Assembly: GCA_964632545.1 (NCBI GenBank)
Contig: CAZWBQ010000004.1
Coordinates: 1-64,000 of the forward strand
Origin: UBA7398 sp964632545
GTDB taxonomy: Bacteria; Actinomycetota; Actinomycetes; Nanopelagicales; Nanopelagicaceae
Length of the DNA stretch: 64,000 nucleotides
Direction of reading: 5' to 3'
Part shown: piece after piece, positions 8,037-18,079 of the stretch
How positions within the stretch are numbered: position 1 is the stretch's first letter
How the letters are laid out: every line of letters starts with the position of its first letter
Program-made: the position numbers and the translations under genes
The notes under the pieces: model-generated
What the model was told of the DNA's origin: nothing
What the model saw: the letters and a program-made list of their open reading frames with translations, nothing else
The model's database searches: none

Positions 8037-11000
8037 ATGTATCTGAAGAGCATGACCTTGAAGGGCTTTAAGTCCTTTGCTGCTCCGACGACGCTCAGAT
8101 TCGAGCGTGGCATTACCTGCGTAGTTGGTCCAAACGGTTCCGGTAAAAGTAACGTTGTCGATGCGCTTGCCTGGGTAATGGGTGAACAAGGCGCAAAGAG
8201 TTTACGTGGCGGAAAGATGGAAGATGTAATTTTCGCTGGAACTTCTGGAAGGGCTCCATTAGGTCGCGCTGAAGTTTCAGTAACAATTGATAACACCGAT
8301 GGTGCACTTCCTATTGATTACACCGAAGTGACGATTTCTCGAATACTTTTCCGTAACGGACAGAGTGAATATCAAATAAATGGCGAGAATGCGCGGTTGC
8401 TAGATATTCAAGAGCTGCTGAGCGACAGTGGTATTGGTCGAGAAATGCATGTGATTGTCGGCCAAGGTCAACTTGATGCGATCCTCACCGCTAATCCAGA
8501 TGAACGTCGCGGCTTTATTGAAGAAGCTGCTGGCGTACTAAAACATAGAAAGCGAAAAGAGAAAGCGCTACGAAAATTAGATTCGATGCAAGGCAATTTA
8601 GCGCGAGTACAAGATTTAACAGTTGAACTCCGACGTCAACTTAAACCACTTGGTAAACAAGCTGAAGTGGCGAAGAAGGCAGCAACAATTCAAGCTGATG
8701 TTAGAGATGCTCGCTTACGCTTACTAGCTGACGACTTAATTGCGTTGCAATCTACAATTAATGCAGAAGTAGCAGATGAAACTTCGCTCAGGGCACGAAA
8801 ATCTATAGTGGATAACGATTTAGAAAAATTCCGAAACCGTGAAATTGAGATAGATCAAATATCTGCTGTTGAAAGTCCGCAATTAGCAAAGGCTCAAGAG
8901 AATTATTATCAATTAACTTCGCAACGAGAAAAACTTAGAGGTACCCAAAATTTAGCTTCGGAGCGGGCTCGCTTTTTGGCGGAAGAGGCAGAGGAGGCGC
9001 GAACTAGCGGTAGAGATCCAGTAGCGCTTGAAGAGGAGGCGCGAGTTCTTCGAGCTGAAGAAACCTTATTAAATACAAACCTTGAAAGATCTAGAAATGA
9101 ATTAATAAATGCAAGCAATCAACTTTCACAATTAGAAACTTCGCAAAAGACGGAAGAAGATTCAGTTGCTGCTGCATTACGTGCGATTGCGGATTTCAGA
9201 GAAGGTACAGCGCGCCAAGAAGGCCATATCAAGAGTTTAAATTCACGGATTGAGAGCGGCACTGCAGAAATTACTCGTCTCTCTAGGGCTAAAGACGATG
9301 CTCAGGAACGAGCTGACCAGGCACAGCGCGAATTTGCTACGTTGGAAAGTGAAATTGCTGGGCTTGATGCTGGCGAATTAAATTTGGATGCAAATTTTGA
9401 GAAAAGTAAAGCTGATTTAAATCAAGCTAAATCAGCTTTGGAGAAATTAACTGCAGAATTAAACAAAGCCGAACGCGACAAAAGTGGAGCTGAGGCAAAG
9501 TTAGATGCGCTCAGACAAGCAACGATGCATCGAGATGGCAGCGGAGCGCTTCTTACAAATACAAAAGGAATCGAAGTTCGTGGATCGCTAGCTTCATTAA
9601 TTTCTATTGATAATGGTTGGGAAAAAGCGGTATCAGCGGCGCTGGGCACGCTCTCTGATGCGATAGTCGTAGCCGATTTACGTGGCGCAGTTTCTGCGCT
9701 GGCATACTTGAAATCTGAGAGCGCAGGTAGCGCAGATGTACTTATTATTGGCGCTCCAGATGCAATTCTTTCGCAAATCCCTGCTGGATTAACGCCACTT
9801 TCAAGCAAAGTTTCATCATCATCTTTAGGAAGGGTTTTACCGGCACTTCTAAACGGTTATATTGCTGCCGAATCTTTAGAAGAAGCCGAACGCTTAGTTG
9901 CCGAGAATCACTCAGTAACAGCCATAACTCGCGACGGCGACATAATTTCGCAATCTCGAGCACGTGGTGGATCTACTGTAAAGAATTCGCTAATTGAAAT
10001 AAATGGAATGATTTCGGATGCGGAGAATGAATTAACTAAATGTTCGCACTTAAGTGACCGATTAAAATTCGAATTGTCACGATCTGAAGAAAATTTAAGA
10101 AACGTGCAAATGATTTTTGATGTTGCGCTGGCAAAATTAAACGAATCAGATGCCAAGATGGCGGGGTTTGCTGAACAAATGGCTGCCGCTGGCCAAGGCG
10201 TTAAGAGCGCGGTCGCTGAAATCGAAAGATTAAAAGCTGGTATCGCCGAAGTCTCAATATCAATAGAAACCGACCGTCGTGAGTTAGAAATTGCGCAAGC
10301 AAAATTCGACAATAATGAGGAAGCCAAAGAGCCAGATACTGCAATGTTGGAATCCTTAAGATCTCGGATCGCCACATCAAGAGCGCTCGAAGTGGAAGCC
10401 CGTTTAAAGCTCCGCACTGAAGAAGAACGGGTTGCGGCAGTAACTCGCAGAGCATCTGATTTGGAAAACGCGGCAAAGAATGAACGTGAAGCAGCTTCAA
10501 GAAGTATTTCAAGACGTGAAGCGCGCGCACGAGGAGCGATAACTGCACAAGCGATTGCTGACACTGCATATGAAGCGCTAATTCAAATTGAAGTGTCTAT
10601 CTCTAAAGCTGCTGCAGAACGTGAACGACTTGAAGTGGCTAGAACAGAACGAGAAGGCGAAACCTTAGCAATTCGCGCCCAAATTCGAGAGTTGGCTACC
10701 GAGTTAGAGCAATTAACTTCCAGTGTTCATCGCGATGAAATAGCTAGAGCGGAGCAACGCTTAAGAATTGAACAACTAGAACAACGTGCAGTTGAAGAAT
10801 ATGGCGTAGATATTGCGGTGCTCTTATCTGAATATAACCCAGAGAAAGATGTCCCAACCTTCATCGAAACTGAAACTGGCGAGATAATTCAAGGAGATTT
10901 AATTCCTTACCGCAGAGACCAACAAGAGAAGCGCTTAGCTAGCGCAGAGCGTCAACTTGCATTACTAGGGCGAATTAATCCACTCGCGCTAGAAGAGTAT

Positions 11001-11579
11001 TCATCTTTAGAAGAACGGCTTCGATATTTGGCAGAACAATTAGAAGATTTGAAGAAGTCTCGTAAGGATTTGTTAGATATCATCAAAGAGGTTGATGATA
11101 AAGTGCAGGAAATTTTCCTACAAGCATTTAAAGATACTGCCCGCGAGTTTGAAATTATTTTTGCTCGCCTATTTCCTGGAGGTGAAGGAAGATTAATCCT
11201 CACGGACCCAGATGATTTATTAACTTCGGGCGTAGATGTTGAAGCACGCCCACCCGGAAAGCGAATCAAACGGCTCTCATTGCTATCTGGTGGTGAACGT
11301 TCTTTAACCGCAGTTGCGCTACTTATCGCAATATTCAAAGCTCGACCAAGTCCGTTCTATGTCATGGACGAAGTTGAAGCCGCACTTGATGATACGAATT
11401 TAGGCAGATTGCTTGGTGTTTTGGAAGAACTTCGAGCAGCATCTCAATTAATTATCATTACCCATCAAAAACGCACTATGGAAATCGGCGACGCCCTTTA
11501 TGGCGTAACTATGCGTGGCGATGGAGTTTCGGAAGTTATTTCACAACGTTTGCGCGAAGTCGAACCTGAAACCGTTTAA
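8037..11579 (+). CDS. smc: Chromosome segregation protein SMC
   Basis: SMC is the ATPase core of condensin, which compacts and aligns the chromosome arms. The 1180-residue protein has the full architecture: N-terminal head with Walker A GPNGSGKSNVVD near residue 32, two long coiled-coil arms, a hinge around residues 500-660 (Gly-rich segments such as SSLGRVLPALLNG and RARGGST), and a C-terminal head with signature LLSGGERSLTAVALLIA and Walker B FYVMDEVEAALDD. The ScpA/ScpB partners are not in the window. The ATG has no clear ribosome binding site. ftsY follows after 9 nt, a common actinobacterial pair. Confidence 0.97.
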   Translation: MYLKSMTLKGFKSFAAPTTLRFERGITCVVGPNGSGKSNVVDALAWVMGEQGAKSLRGGKMEDVIFAGTSGRAPLGRAEVSVTIDNTDGALPIDYTEVTISRILFRNGQSEYQINGENARLLDIQELLSDSGIGREMHVIVGQGQLDAILTANPDERRGFIEEAAGVLKHRKRKEKALRKLDSMQGNLARVQDLTVELRRQLKPLGKQAEVAKKAATIQADVRDARLRLLADDLIALQSTINAEVADETSLRARKSIVDNDLEKFRNREIEIDQISAVESPQLAKAQENYYQLTSQREKLRGTQNLASERARFLAEEAEEARTSGRDPVALEEEARVLRAEETLLNTNLERSRNELINASNQLSQLETSQKTEEDSVAAALRAIADFREGTARQEGHIKSLNSRIESGTAEITRLSRAKDDAQERADQAQREFATLESEIAGLDAGELNLDANFEKSKADLNQAKSALEKLTAELNKAERDKSGAEAKLDALRQATMHRDGSGALLTNTKGIEVRGSLASLISIDNGWEKAVSAALGTLSDAIVVADLRGAVSALAYLKSESAGSADVLIIGAPDAILSQIPAGLTPLSSKVSSSSLGRVLPALLNGYIAAESLEEAERLVAENHSVTAITRDGDIISQSRARGGSTVKNSLIEINGMISDAENELTKCSHLSDRLKFELSRSEENLRNVQMIFDVALAKLNESDAKMAGFAEQMAAAGQGVKSAVAEIERLKAGIAEVSISIETDRRELEIAQAKFDNNEEAKEPDTAMLESLRSRIATSRALEVEARLKLRTEEERVAAVTRRASDLENAAKNEREAASRSISRREARARGAITAQAIADTAYEALIQIEVSISKAAAERERLEVARTEREGETLAIRAQIRELATELEQLTSSVHRDEIARAEQRLRIEQLEQRAVEEYGVDIAVLLSEYNPEKDVPTFIETETGEIIQGDLIPYRRDQQEKRLASAERQLALLGRINPLALEEYSSLEERLRYLAEQLEDLKKSRKDLLDIIKEVDDKVQEIFLQAFKDTAREFEIIFARLFPGGEGRLILTDPDDLLTSGVDVEARPPGKRIKRLSLLSGGERSLTAVALLIAIFKARPSPFYVMDEVEAALDDTNLGRLLGVLEELRAASQLIIITHQKRTMEIGDALYGVTMRGDGVSEVISQRLREVEPETV

Positions 11580-11588
11580 CTTTTCGTT

Positions 11589-12428
11589 ATGAGTCTATTT
11601 AAGAAACTCTTAGCTAAATTCACTGGAAATGATTTTTCCGTTGCAGAATTAACTGATTTAGAGACCTTGCTAATTGAGGCAGATTTAGGTACTGAAGTTG
11701 CAAAAAGAGTTATTGAAAGCGCAAAGTCACGTAAAGGTGAAAATTTTCTAGACTCCGTTAGGGCCACTCTCGTTGACTCACTATCTAAAAAATCTAGAAA
11801 TATTGCCCTTGATAGCAATAATCCAACAGTGATCCTAATTGTTGGCGTAAATGGAACTGGAAAAACCACTAGCGTTGCAAAACTTGCTAATTACCTAAAA
11901 CGCGAAAATCGAAGCGTATTGATTGCAGCTGCCGACACCTTTAGAGCTGCTGCTGTTGCGCAAATTCAAACTTGGGGAGAGCGAATTGGCGTTCCAGTAA
12001 TTTCTGGAAACGACGGTGCTGATCCTGCGTCAGTTGCTTTTGATGCCGCCAAGCGGGCAATTTCTGAGAAAGTGGATTATTTAATTGTAGATACGGCTGG
12101 CAGGTTACATACTAAAGATAATTTGATGGCCGAATTAGAAAAAGTGAAGAGAGTTATTGAGAAAGTAATTCCCGTAACTGAAATACTTTTTGTACTAGAT
12201 GGGACAACTGGACAGAACGGGTTTGCCCAAGCAGAAATATTTAACGATAGCGTCGGGTTAACTGGTGTGATTGTGACCAAGTTAGATGGCAGTGCTAAAG
12301 GTGGAATCGCAATCGCAACCGAATCCGCCTTGGATTTGCCGATCAAGTTCATCGGTACCGGAGAGGGCCTGGGGGATTTTGCGCCATTCGATGCCGAGGC
12401 TTATTTGGAAGATTTAACCAGCCTGTAA
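11589..12428 (+). CDS. ftsY: Signal recognition particle receptor FtsY
   Basis: FtsY is the membrane-associated GTPase receptor for SRP-ribosome complexes. The 279-residue protein is an N domain (about 1-75) plus G domain. GTPase motifs are GVNGTGKTTSVAKLA near 88, DTFRAAA near 116, DTAGRL near 168 and TKLDGSAKGG near 226, ending in GTGEGLGDFAPFDAE. It lacks the long acidic A domain and the membrane anchor found in many relatives, so it is near the minimal NG length. Its partner Ffh is encoded 4 kb downstream, with the nitrogen genes between. Confidence 0.95.
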   Translation: MSLFKKLLAKFTGNDFSVAELTDLETLLIEADLGTEVAKRVIESAKSRKGENFLDSVRATLVDSLSKKSRNIALDSNNPTVILIVGVNGTGKTTSVAKLANYLKRENRSVLIAAADTFRAAAVAQIQTWGERIGVPVISGNDGADPASVAFDAAKRAISEKVDYLIVDTAGRLHTKDNLMAELEKVKRVIEKVIPVTEILFVLDGTTGQNGFAQAEIFNDSVGLTGVIVTKLDGSAKGGIAIATESALDLPIKFIGTGEGLGDFAPFDAEAYLEDLTSL

Positions 12429-12444
12429 CAAAAGCGGAAGAAGT

Positions 12445-12460
12445 GTCACCTTCCCGAAAC
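12445..12460 (+). promoter_or_regulatory. GlnR-type operator upstream of amtB
   Basis: The sequence GTCAC-CTTCCC-GAAAC fully matches the actinobacterial GlnR consensus gTnAc-n6-GaAAc and also the AC-n9-AC pattern described in mycobacteria. It lies about 100-115 nt before the amtB ATG, where GlnR sites activate nitrogen-assimilation operons. A comparable site is found upstream of glnA. No glnR gene is in the window. The match is visual; a short degenerate motif can occur by chance. Confidence 0.6.
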
Positions 12461-12498
12461 GATTCGCGTTGCTTATCCGTAATAGAAGAAAGCCATGA

Positions 12499-12532
12499 TT
12501 TGGCCATCTCAACGGTGAGAATCGCGGCCAAA
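12499..12532 (+). other. Nested hairpin in the amtB leader
   Basis: Outer arms TTTGGCC (12499-12505) and GGCCAAA (12526-12532) enclose an inner 5-bp stem TCTCA-ACGG-TGAGA (12507-12520). It ends 27 nt before the amtB start. There is no immediate U-tract, so it is more likely a leader structure than an ftsY terminator. Its function is not known. Confidence 0.4.
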
Positions 12533-12559
12533 CCAAATTTTTGGGAGTAGGGAAAAGAG

Positions 12560-13864
12560 ATGACCGACGTTGTTTTAAATACTGGCGATACGGCTTGGGT
12601 ATTAGCTAGCACCGCATTAGTTTTATTGATGACACCAGGATTAGCGCTCTTTTACGGTGGCATGGTTCGAGCAAAAAGTGTTTTAAATATGATGATGATG
12701 TCAATGATTACGATCGGAATCGTTAGCGTTCTATGGGTTATATATGGATTCAAATTAGCGTTTGGATTTGAATCAGGTTCGCAATGGTACGGATCGCTCT
12801 CACTCTCTGGGCTAGGTAGCGCAGTAAATGAACTTACAAATAATGGTGGTATCTATCCGATTCCGTTACTTGCATTTGCGGCATTTCAATTAATGTTCGC
12901 AATTATTACCCCAGCACTGATTTCCGGTGCGATTGCGGATAGAGCAAAATTTAGTTCTTGGACAATATTTGTTGCGATCTGGGTTTCATTAGTTTATTTT
13001 CCAGTTGCACATTGGGTATTTGCATTTGGAAATAAAGTTGGTGACAGCGTAACTGGTGCGGGATTCCTTGCTGCGCGCGGCATTGAAGATTTTGCTGGCG
13101 GAACCGCCGTGCATATAAATGCTGGCGCCGCTGGTTTAGCTCTCAGCTTGATCCTTGGCCGCAGAATTGGTTGGCGTAAAGAAGTGATGCGTCCGCATTC
13201 ATTACCAGTTGTTCTTCTCGGCGCGGGTTTACTTTGGTTCGGTTGGTTTGGTTTTAATGCTGGTTCTGCACTTGGCGCCAATGGCATTGCCGCACTTGCA
13301 TTTATGAATACTCAAGTTGCAACTGCAGCTGCATTGCTTGGTTGGGTTGTTGTCGAAAAACTTCGCGATGGCCATCCAACAAGTTTGGGTGCAGCTTCTG
13401 GTGCTGTAGCTGGATTAGTAGCGATTACGCCAGCTTGTGCATTTGTAGCTCCGTGGGCTGCAGTAGTTATTGGGCTGATTGCCGGCGCGCTTTGCTCATT
13501 AGCAGTTGGTTTGAAATACAAACTTGGGTTCGATGATTCGCTAGATGTGGTCGGCGTGCATTTAGTAGGCGGACTTTGGGGTTGTATCTCGATTGGTTTC
13601 TTCGGCAGCAAGGCTGTAAATGGCTTAGGCCTAGATGGTCTCCTATACGGCGGCGGTACTACGCTTCTTGGAAAGCAAGCGCTTGGTGCCTTTATGGTTA
13701 TGGCTTATTCATTTGTTGTAACTTTAATAATCGGATACATAATTCATAAGACAATTGGATTCCGAATTAAACCGGAAGCTGAAGTGGCTGGCATAGATCT
13801 CAGCGAACATGCTGAATCAGCATATGAAATGGCACCATCATCTAGAGGAGGATATTCCGCATGA
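12560..13864 (+). CDS. amtB: Ammonium transporter
   Basis: AmtB conducts ammonium across the cytoplasmic membrane. The 434-residue protein has about eleven membrane segments and the family motifs FYGGMVRAKSVLNMMMMS, DFAGGTAVHINAGAAGL (first pore histidine in the VHINAG context) and DVVGVHLVGGLWG (second pore histidine). GlnB, encoded next with a 4-nt overlap, is the usual partner that blocks the channel when nitrogen is plentiful. GGGAGTAGGGAAAAGAG precedes the ATG. Control by GlnR is inferred from the box at 12445. Confidence 0.96.
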   Translation: MTDVVLNTGDTAWVLASTALVLLMTPGLALFYGGMVRAKSVLNMMMMSMITIGIVSVLWVIYGFKLAFGFESGSQWYGSLSLSGLGSAVNELTNNGGIYPIPLLAFAAFQLMFAIITPALISGAIADRAKFSSWTIFVAIWVSLVYFPVAHWVFAFGNKVGDSVTGAGFLAARGIEDFAGGTAVHINAGAAGLALSLILGRRIGWRKEVMRPHSLPVVLLGAGLLWFGWFGFNAGSALGANGIAALAFMNTQVATAAALLGWVVVEKLRDGHPTSLGAASGAVAGLVAITPACAFVAPWAAVVIGLIAGALCSLAVGLKYKLGFDDSLDVVGVHLVGGLWGCISIGFFGSKAVNGLGLDGLLYGGGTTLLGKQALGAFMVMAYSFVVTLIIGYIIHKTIGFRIKPEAEVAGIDLSEHAESAYEMAPSSRGGYSA

Positions 13865-14199
13865 AACTTATAACTGCAATTCTTAAACCGTTCAAATTAG
13901 ATGATGTTAAAGATGCGCTACAAGCTTTTGGAATAAATGGCATGACTGTTTCCGAAGCTAGTGGTTTTGGTAGACAGCGTGGCCATACTGAGGTTTATCG
14001 TGGTGCGGAATACACCGTTGACTTAGTACCAAAAATTAGGCTCGAGGTGTTAGTAGATTCGCCCGATGTTGAAGCTGTTATCGATGTAATAGTAAAAGCT
14101 GCGGGAACTGGTTCTATCGGTGATGGAAAAGTTTGGGCAACGCCGGTCGAGCATGTGGTTCGAGTTAGAACCGGCGAACGAGGACCAGAAGCAATATAG
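13861..14199 (+). CDS. glnB: Nitrogen regulatory protein P-II
   Basis: P-II is a trimeric sensor of 2-oxoglutarate, ATP/ADP and glutamine status. The 112-residue protein has the normal length, the T-loop sequence GHTEVYRGAEY with the modifiable Tyr51, and the C-terminal GTGSIGDGKVWA motif. In actinobacteria this tyrosine is adenylylated rather than uridylylated by GlnD. The start ATG overlaps the amtB stop (ATGA), and glnD follows after 9 nt, so sensor, target and modifying enzyme are in one operon. GAGGAGG upstream is a strong ribosome binding site. The symbol glnK would be equally acceptable. Confidence 0.95.
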   Translation: MKLITAILKPFKLDDVKDALQAFGINGMTVSEASGFGRQRGHTEVYRGAEYTVDLVPKIRLEVLVDSPDVEAVIDVIVKAAGTGSIGDGKVWATPVEHVVRVRTGERGPEAI

Positions 14200-14208
14200 G
14201 AAATATAA

Positions 14209-16458
14209 ATGGGAACGCGTGAGCGAAGAGACCGATCAGATTCTGTTGATGCAGAGTTAATCGGTCTCTTTCGCAGAGCCGAAAAAATTTCAAATACCGC
14301 AAAGGTTGCACTTGTTGCAGTTGGTGGTTATGGCAACGGCGAATTATCACCAGGGTCAGATATTGATTTATTAATTTTGCATGATGGATCGTTATCTGAA
14401 GCCAAATTAGGCGAATTTGTAAATGCCCTCCTGTATCCATTGTGGGATAGCAATCGTCCCGTCGATCATTCTGTAAGGACTCGAACCCAAACTCGCGAAA
14501 CCGCTTCTGCAGATGTCAAAGTTGCGATGGGATTATTAGATAGCCGGTTAATTTGTGGCGATCGCGATTTATTTGAAGTAACTGCAAATGATGCGAACGA
14601 AGAGTGGCGAAAGCGGGCCAAACAATATATTCCACTAGTTCGCGAACTTTCACGCGAGCGTAGCAATCGAATTGGGGAGTTAGCCTATTTGCTTGAGCCG
14701 GATCTAAAGGAAGCTCGCGGCGGATTGCGAGACATCACCGCTCTTCGAGCGATTGCAAAATCTGGTTTGATTTCAATAACTTTCGATCGAATAAGTAGCG
14801 CTGAATCGGTCTTGCGTAACGTCAGAGATGCACTGCATCTAGAAAGCGGTAGAAATCGCGATCAATTGCGTTTTATGGAACAAGATAAAGTAGCGAAATT
14901 TTTAGATTATAAAAATGCAGATGAACTGATGTCTGAAGTTGCCAAGGCTGCACGAGCAGTTGATTATTTATTGGAATTAACCTGGCATCGCTTAGATCAA
15001 ATTCAACCAAAAGGATTTTTTAAACGGGAAAAGTCGGTTCGAGTAGAAAAAGGATTAGTAGTAGAACGTGGTGAAGTAAAAATTGCATCTGAGTATTCAA
15101 TTTCGGAAGATCCAATAATTGGTTTGCGGGCAGCGGCTAGTGCAGCGCAATTAGGGATTCCGCTCGCTATCGATACCTGCATGCAGCTGGCTGCTGAGTT
15201 GCCGCCAATGCCAGTTCCGTGGCCAAAGGCGGCTCGCGAAGAATTAGTAACTTTAATTGGTGCAGGTTCCAACATGGTCCGCGTTTGGGAAGCGTTAGAT
15301 CAAGAAGGATTGATACAAAAATGGATTCCAGAATGGACCCATTTAAGATCACTGCCGCAGCGAAATGTGTTGCATCGCCATACTGTTGATCGACACATGG
15401 TGGAAACTGCAGTACATGCTGCGGCGCTAACCAGAAAAGTTCACCGTCCAGATTTACTGCTATTTGCCGCACTATTTCATGACATTGGAAAAGGTTTTCC
15501 GAACCATGATCACTCGGAATATGGCGCTAATTTAATTGCACCGTTAGCAGAGCGACTAGGTTTTGATAATCAAGATACGGAAACTTTGACGCTCTTAGTA
15601 AAGCACCACTTGCTCTTATCAGCAGTTGCTACTCGGCGAGATTTAGATGATCCAGCAACAATTTCTAGCGTAACTGAAAAGATTTCAAGCGCTGAAATAC
15701 TTGAGCTGTTACATGCGCTAAGCATTGCTGATGGGGAAGCTACGGGCAGAGCGGCTTGGAGTGATTGGAAAGCAACGTTAGTTAGCAACTTAGTAAATCG
15801 TTGCAACGCTGCCCTAAAAGGCGTAGCCCCCGCAAATCAATTGGAGCTAACTCAAACTCAAATTGCCGCAGCAGATGCCGGCGAATTGAAAGTAGATTTA
15901 ATTGAAAAAGATGGCGAGTACTTAGTTGAAATAATTGCACCGGATAGCACCGGGTTACTTTCAACTGTTGCGGGAGTTTTAAGTATTACTCGATTTGATG
16001 TGCGGTCTGCACGGACGAGATCACATGGAAATTCGGCAGTAATGACTTGGGTTGCGCAATTAGATGACCATGTAACTCCACCCACGGCACGGAAACTTAT
16101 GGAGTTGATCCAATCTGGCCTTGCTGGTCAAATTGATTTCTCTGGCAAGATTGCAGATCGTGTTAAAAATTATCAAAAGTTCCCAGGCATACCAGTTCCA
16201 CCTCCAGTAGTTACTGCAATTACTGACGCTGCAACCGAAGCGACGGTAATTGAAGTGCGGATGCATGATCGACCTGGCTTGCTCTATACGATTGCTAACA
16301 CAGTCTCCTCTGCAAAAATTGATATTAAAGCCGCAATAGTTTCGACCCTTGGTGCGGAAGCCTTCGATACGCTCTATGTAACGAAAATTGATGGTTCACC
16401 ATTAGAACCTACCCGGGCTCATGAATTCGCTAGAGAGTTAGAAGTCCGATTGAAATAG
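14209..16458 (+). CDS. glnD: P-II nucleotidyltransferase / nucleotidyl-removing enzyme GlnD
   Basis: GlnD attaches and removes a nucleotide on Tyr51 of P-II in response to glutamine. The 749-residue protein has a nucleotidyltransferase domain with GGYGNGELSPGSDIDLL near residues 43-59 (G-S-D-x-D metal motif), a helical region, an HD hydrolase domain (HRHTVDRHMVETAVH ... FHDIGKGFPNHDHSEYGA around 390-450) and two C-terminal ACT domains (about 560-640 and 680-749) that sense glutamine. It is shorter than the roughly 890-residue enterobacterial enzyme, as is usual in actinobacteria. It ends the amtB-glnB-glnD operon. Confidence 0.95.
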   Translation: MGTRERRDRSDSVDAELIGLFRRAEKISNTAKVALVAVGGYGNGELSPGSDIDLLILHDGSLSEAKLGEFVNALLYPLWDSNRPVDHSVRTRTQTRETASADVKVAMGLLDSRLICGDRDLFEVTANDANEEWRKRAKQYIPLVRELSRERSNRIGELAYLLEPDLKEARGGLRDITALRAIAKSGLISITFDRISSAESVLRNVRDALHLESGRNRDQLRFMEQDKVAKFLDYKNADELMSEVAKAARAVDYLLELTWHRLDQIQPKGFFKREKSVRVEKGLVVERGEVKIASEYSISEDPIIGLRAAASAAQLGIPLAIDTCMQLAAELPPMPVPWPKAAREELVTLIGAGSNMVRVWEALDQEGLIQKWIPEWTHLRSLPQRNVLHRHTVDRHMVETAVHAAALTRKVHRPDLLLFAALFHDIGKGFPNHDHSEYGANLIAPLAERLGFDNQDTETLTLLVKHHLLLSAVATRRDLDDPATISSVTEKISSAEILELLHALSIADGEATGRAAWSDWKATLVSNLVNRCNAALKGVAPANQLELTQTQIAAADAGELKVDLIEKDGEYLVEIIAPDSTGLLSTVAGVLSITRFDVRSARTRSHGNSAVMTWVAQLDDHVTPPTARKLMELIQSGLAGQIDFSGKIADRVKNYQKFPGIPVPPPVVTAITDAATEATVIEVRMHDRPGLLYTIANTVSSAKIDIKAAIVSTLGAEAFDTLYVTKIDGSPLEPTRAHEFARELEVRLK

Positions 16459-16471
16459 TAGGCTTGGCGCT

Positions 16472-17917
16472 ATGTTCGATTCGCTAACCAATAAGTTCAC
16501 CAATGCCTTTACGGCGTTACGTAATCGTGGCCGAATTGGTGCCGGTGATATTGATGAATTATGCGGTGAAATTCGAAAAGCGCTTATTGATGCAGACGTA
16601 GCACTTGCGGTAGCTGAAAATTTTGTTTCAAAAGTCAATGCGAGAGCACAGGCAGCGCTACCTGAATTGAGGCAGAGCACCAATCAATCACAGGCAATTT
16701 ATGCAATCGTCAACGAGGAATTAATTTCGATTTTGGGTGGCGCAGCTCGACGAATTCGATTGGCAAAAAACCCACCGACTGTAATTATGTTGGCTGGATT
16801 ACAAGGGTCTGGCAAAACTACGCTTGCTGGAAAATTAGCGCATTACTTTAAATCGCAAGGTGATACGCCACTTTTAGTGGCAGCAGATTTACAGCGACCA
16901 AATGCAGTGAATCAATTATCGGTTGTTGCCGAAAATGCAAAAGTTCCGGTTTTTGCGCCAGAGCTTGGCAACGGTGTGGGAGATCCAATTCGGGTAGCGC
17001 GCGATGGCGTTAAATTTGCGAGCGAAAAATTACATAACATTGTAATTATTGATACTGCCGGACGTTTAGGTGTAGATGTTGAGTTAATGAACGAAGCAAA
17101 ATCTATTCGCGATGCGATAAAACCTGATGAGATCATCTTTGTAGTTGATTCAATGATTGGTCAAGATGCAGTAAGAACTGCCCAAGCATTCCTTGACGGC
17201 GTAGGTTTTGATGGCGTTGCATTAACTAAATTAGATGGCGATGCAAAAGGTGGCGCAGCGCTTTCGATTGCACAAATTACCGCACGTCCGATTATGTTTG
17301 TTTCAACGGGTGAAAAAGTACAAGACTTTGATCTCTTCTATCCCGATCGAATGGCTTCTCGAATTTTGGGCATGGGTGATATTCAATCCCTAGCCGAACA
17401 AGCAAAGCGAGCCTTTGATGGCGAAACTGCCGCTAAATTGGAGAATAAATTTGCTGAAGGTGATGACTTTACTTTAGAAGATTTCTTGGAACAGATGCAG
17501 GCGATGAAAAAAATGGGCTCTATGAGTAAATTGCTTGGAATGTTGCCAGGGGCTAATTCTGGTGCGATGAAAAAACAATTAGAAAATTTTGATGAAGGCG
17601 AACTTGTAAGAACTCAAGCGATCGTGCAATCGATGACGCCAACTGAGCGGCGCGAACCCAAAATTCTTAATGGCTCAAGAAGATTAAGGATTGCAAATGG
17701 AAGTGGTCGAACTGTTAAGGAAGTTAATGCTTTAGTGGATCGTTTTAGCGCAGCGCAGAAAATGATGCGGAGTATGCGCAATGGCGGCTCAATTCCTGGT
17801 TTACCTCCTGGAATGGCTAATTCAATGCCGCAATCTGGCGGGTCCCGGAAACCCCTGCAAAATAAGAAGAAATCACGCTCTGGAAACCCTGCCAAACGGG
17901 CGCAAGCCGAGGGCTAA
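16472..17917 (+). CDS. ffh: Signal recognition particle protein Ffh (SRP54)
   Basis: Ffh binds signal sequences and 4.5S RNA and docks on FtsY. The 481-residue protein has the N domain, a G domain with GLQGSGKTTLAGKLA near 106, DLQRPNAV, DTAGRL near 192 and TKLDGDAKGG near 250, and a Met-rich M domain (about 330-440: DDFTLEDFLEQMQAMKKMG, SMTPTERR, INxSRRxRIANGSG-like segment). The C-terminal tail is Gly/Pro/Lys-rich and ends basic. It starts 13 nt after glnD and precedes rpsP, the standard actinobacterial position. The 4.5S RNA gene was not found here. Confidence 0.96.
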   Translation: MFDSLTNKFTNAFTALRNRGRIGAGDIDELCGEIRKALIDADVALAVAENFVSKVNARAQAALPELRQSTNQSQAIYAIVNEELISILGGAARRIRLAKNPPTVIMLAGLQGSGKTTLAGKLAHYFKSQGDTPLLVAADLQRPNAVNQLSVVAENAKVPVFAPELGNGVGDPIRVARDGVKFASEKLHNIVIIDTAGRLGVDVELMNEAKSIRDAIKPDEIIFVVDSMIGQDAVRTAQAFLDGVGFDGVALTKLDGDAKGGAALSIAQITARPIMFVSTGEKVQDFDLFYPDRMASRILGMGDIQSLAEQAKRAFDGETAAKLENKFAEGDDFTLEDFLEQMQAMKKMGSMSKLLGMLPGANSGAMKKQLENFDEGELVRTQAIVQSMTPTERREPKILNGSRRLRIANGSGRTVKEVNALVDRFSAAQKMMRSMRNGGSIPGLPPGMANSMPQSGGSRKPLQNKKKSRSGNPAKRAQAEG

Positions 17918-17965
17918 ACGCCGGTTTGGGCTTTCTCGCGCTTGATGGCAAGATTGGCCACCTGT

Positions 17966-17987
17966 ACGAGAGCCCTCTACCTCTCGT
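17966..17987 (+). other. Hairpin in the ffh-rpsP spacer
   Basis: Arms ACGAGAG and CTCTCGT form a 7-bp stem with an 8-nt loop, 48 nt after the ffh stop. No T-run follows, so it is a weak terminator candidate or a leader element of the ribosomal-protein operon. The remainder of the 162-nt spacer shows nothing else that I can name. Confidence 0.3.
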
Positions 17988-18079
17988 CGGATTAAATAAA
18001 CCTAGAACTGCTTTGCTCGCTCGAATACCCACTCGAGTTGAATTTGGCTGGTTCGATTACTGTCAAGGAGAAACCCCTA

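Noticed and set aside
9908..10564. 218-residue open frame on the minus strand inside smc
   Set aside because: Low-complexity Ser/Ala-rich translation antisense to the smc coiled coil. It arises from codon structure of the real gene and has no family motif.
17966..17987. Intrinsic terminator after ffh
   Set aside because: The stem is only 7 bp and no T-run follows on the plus strand.
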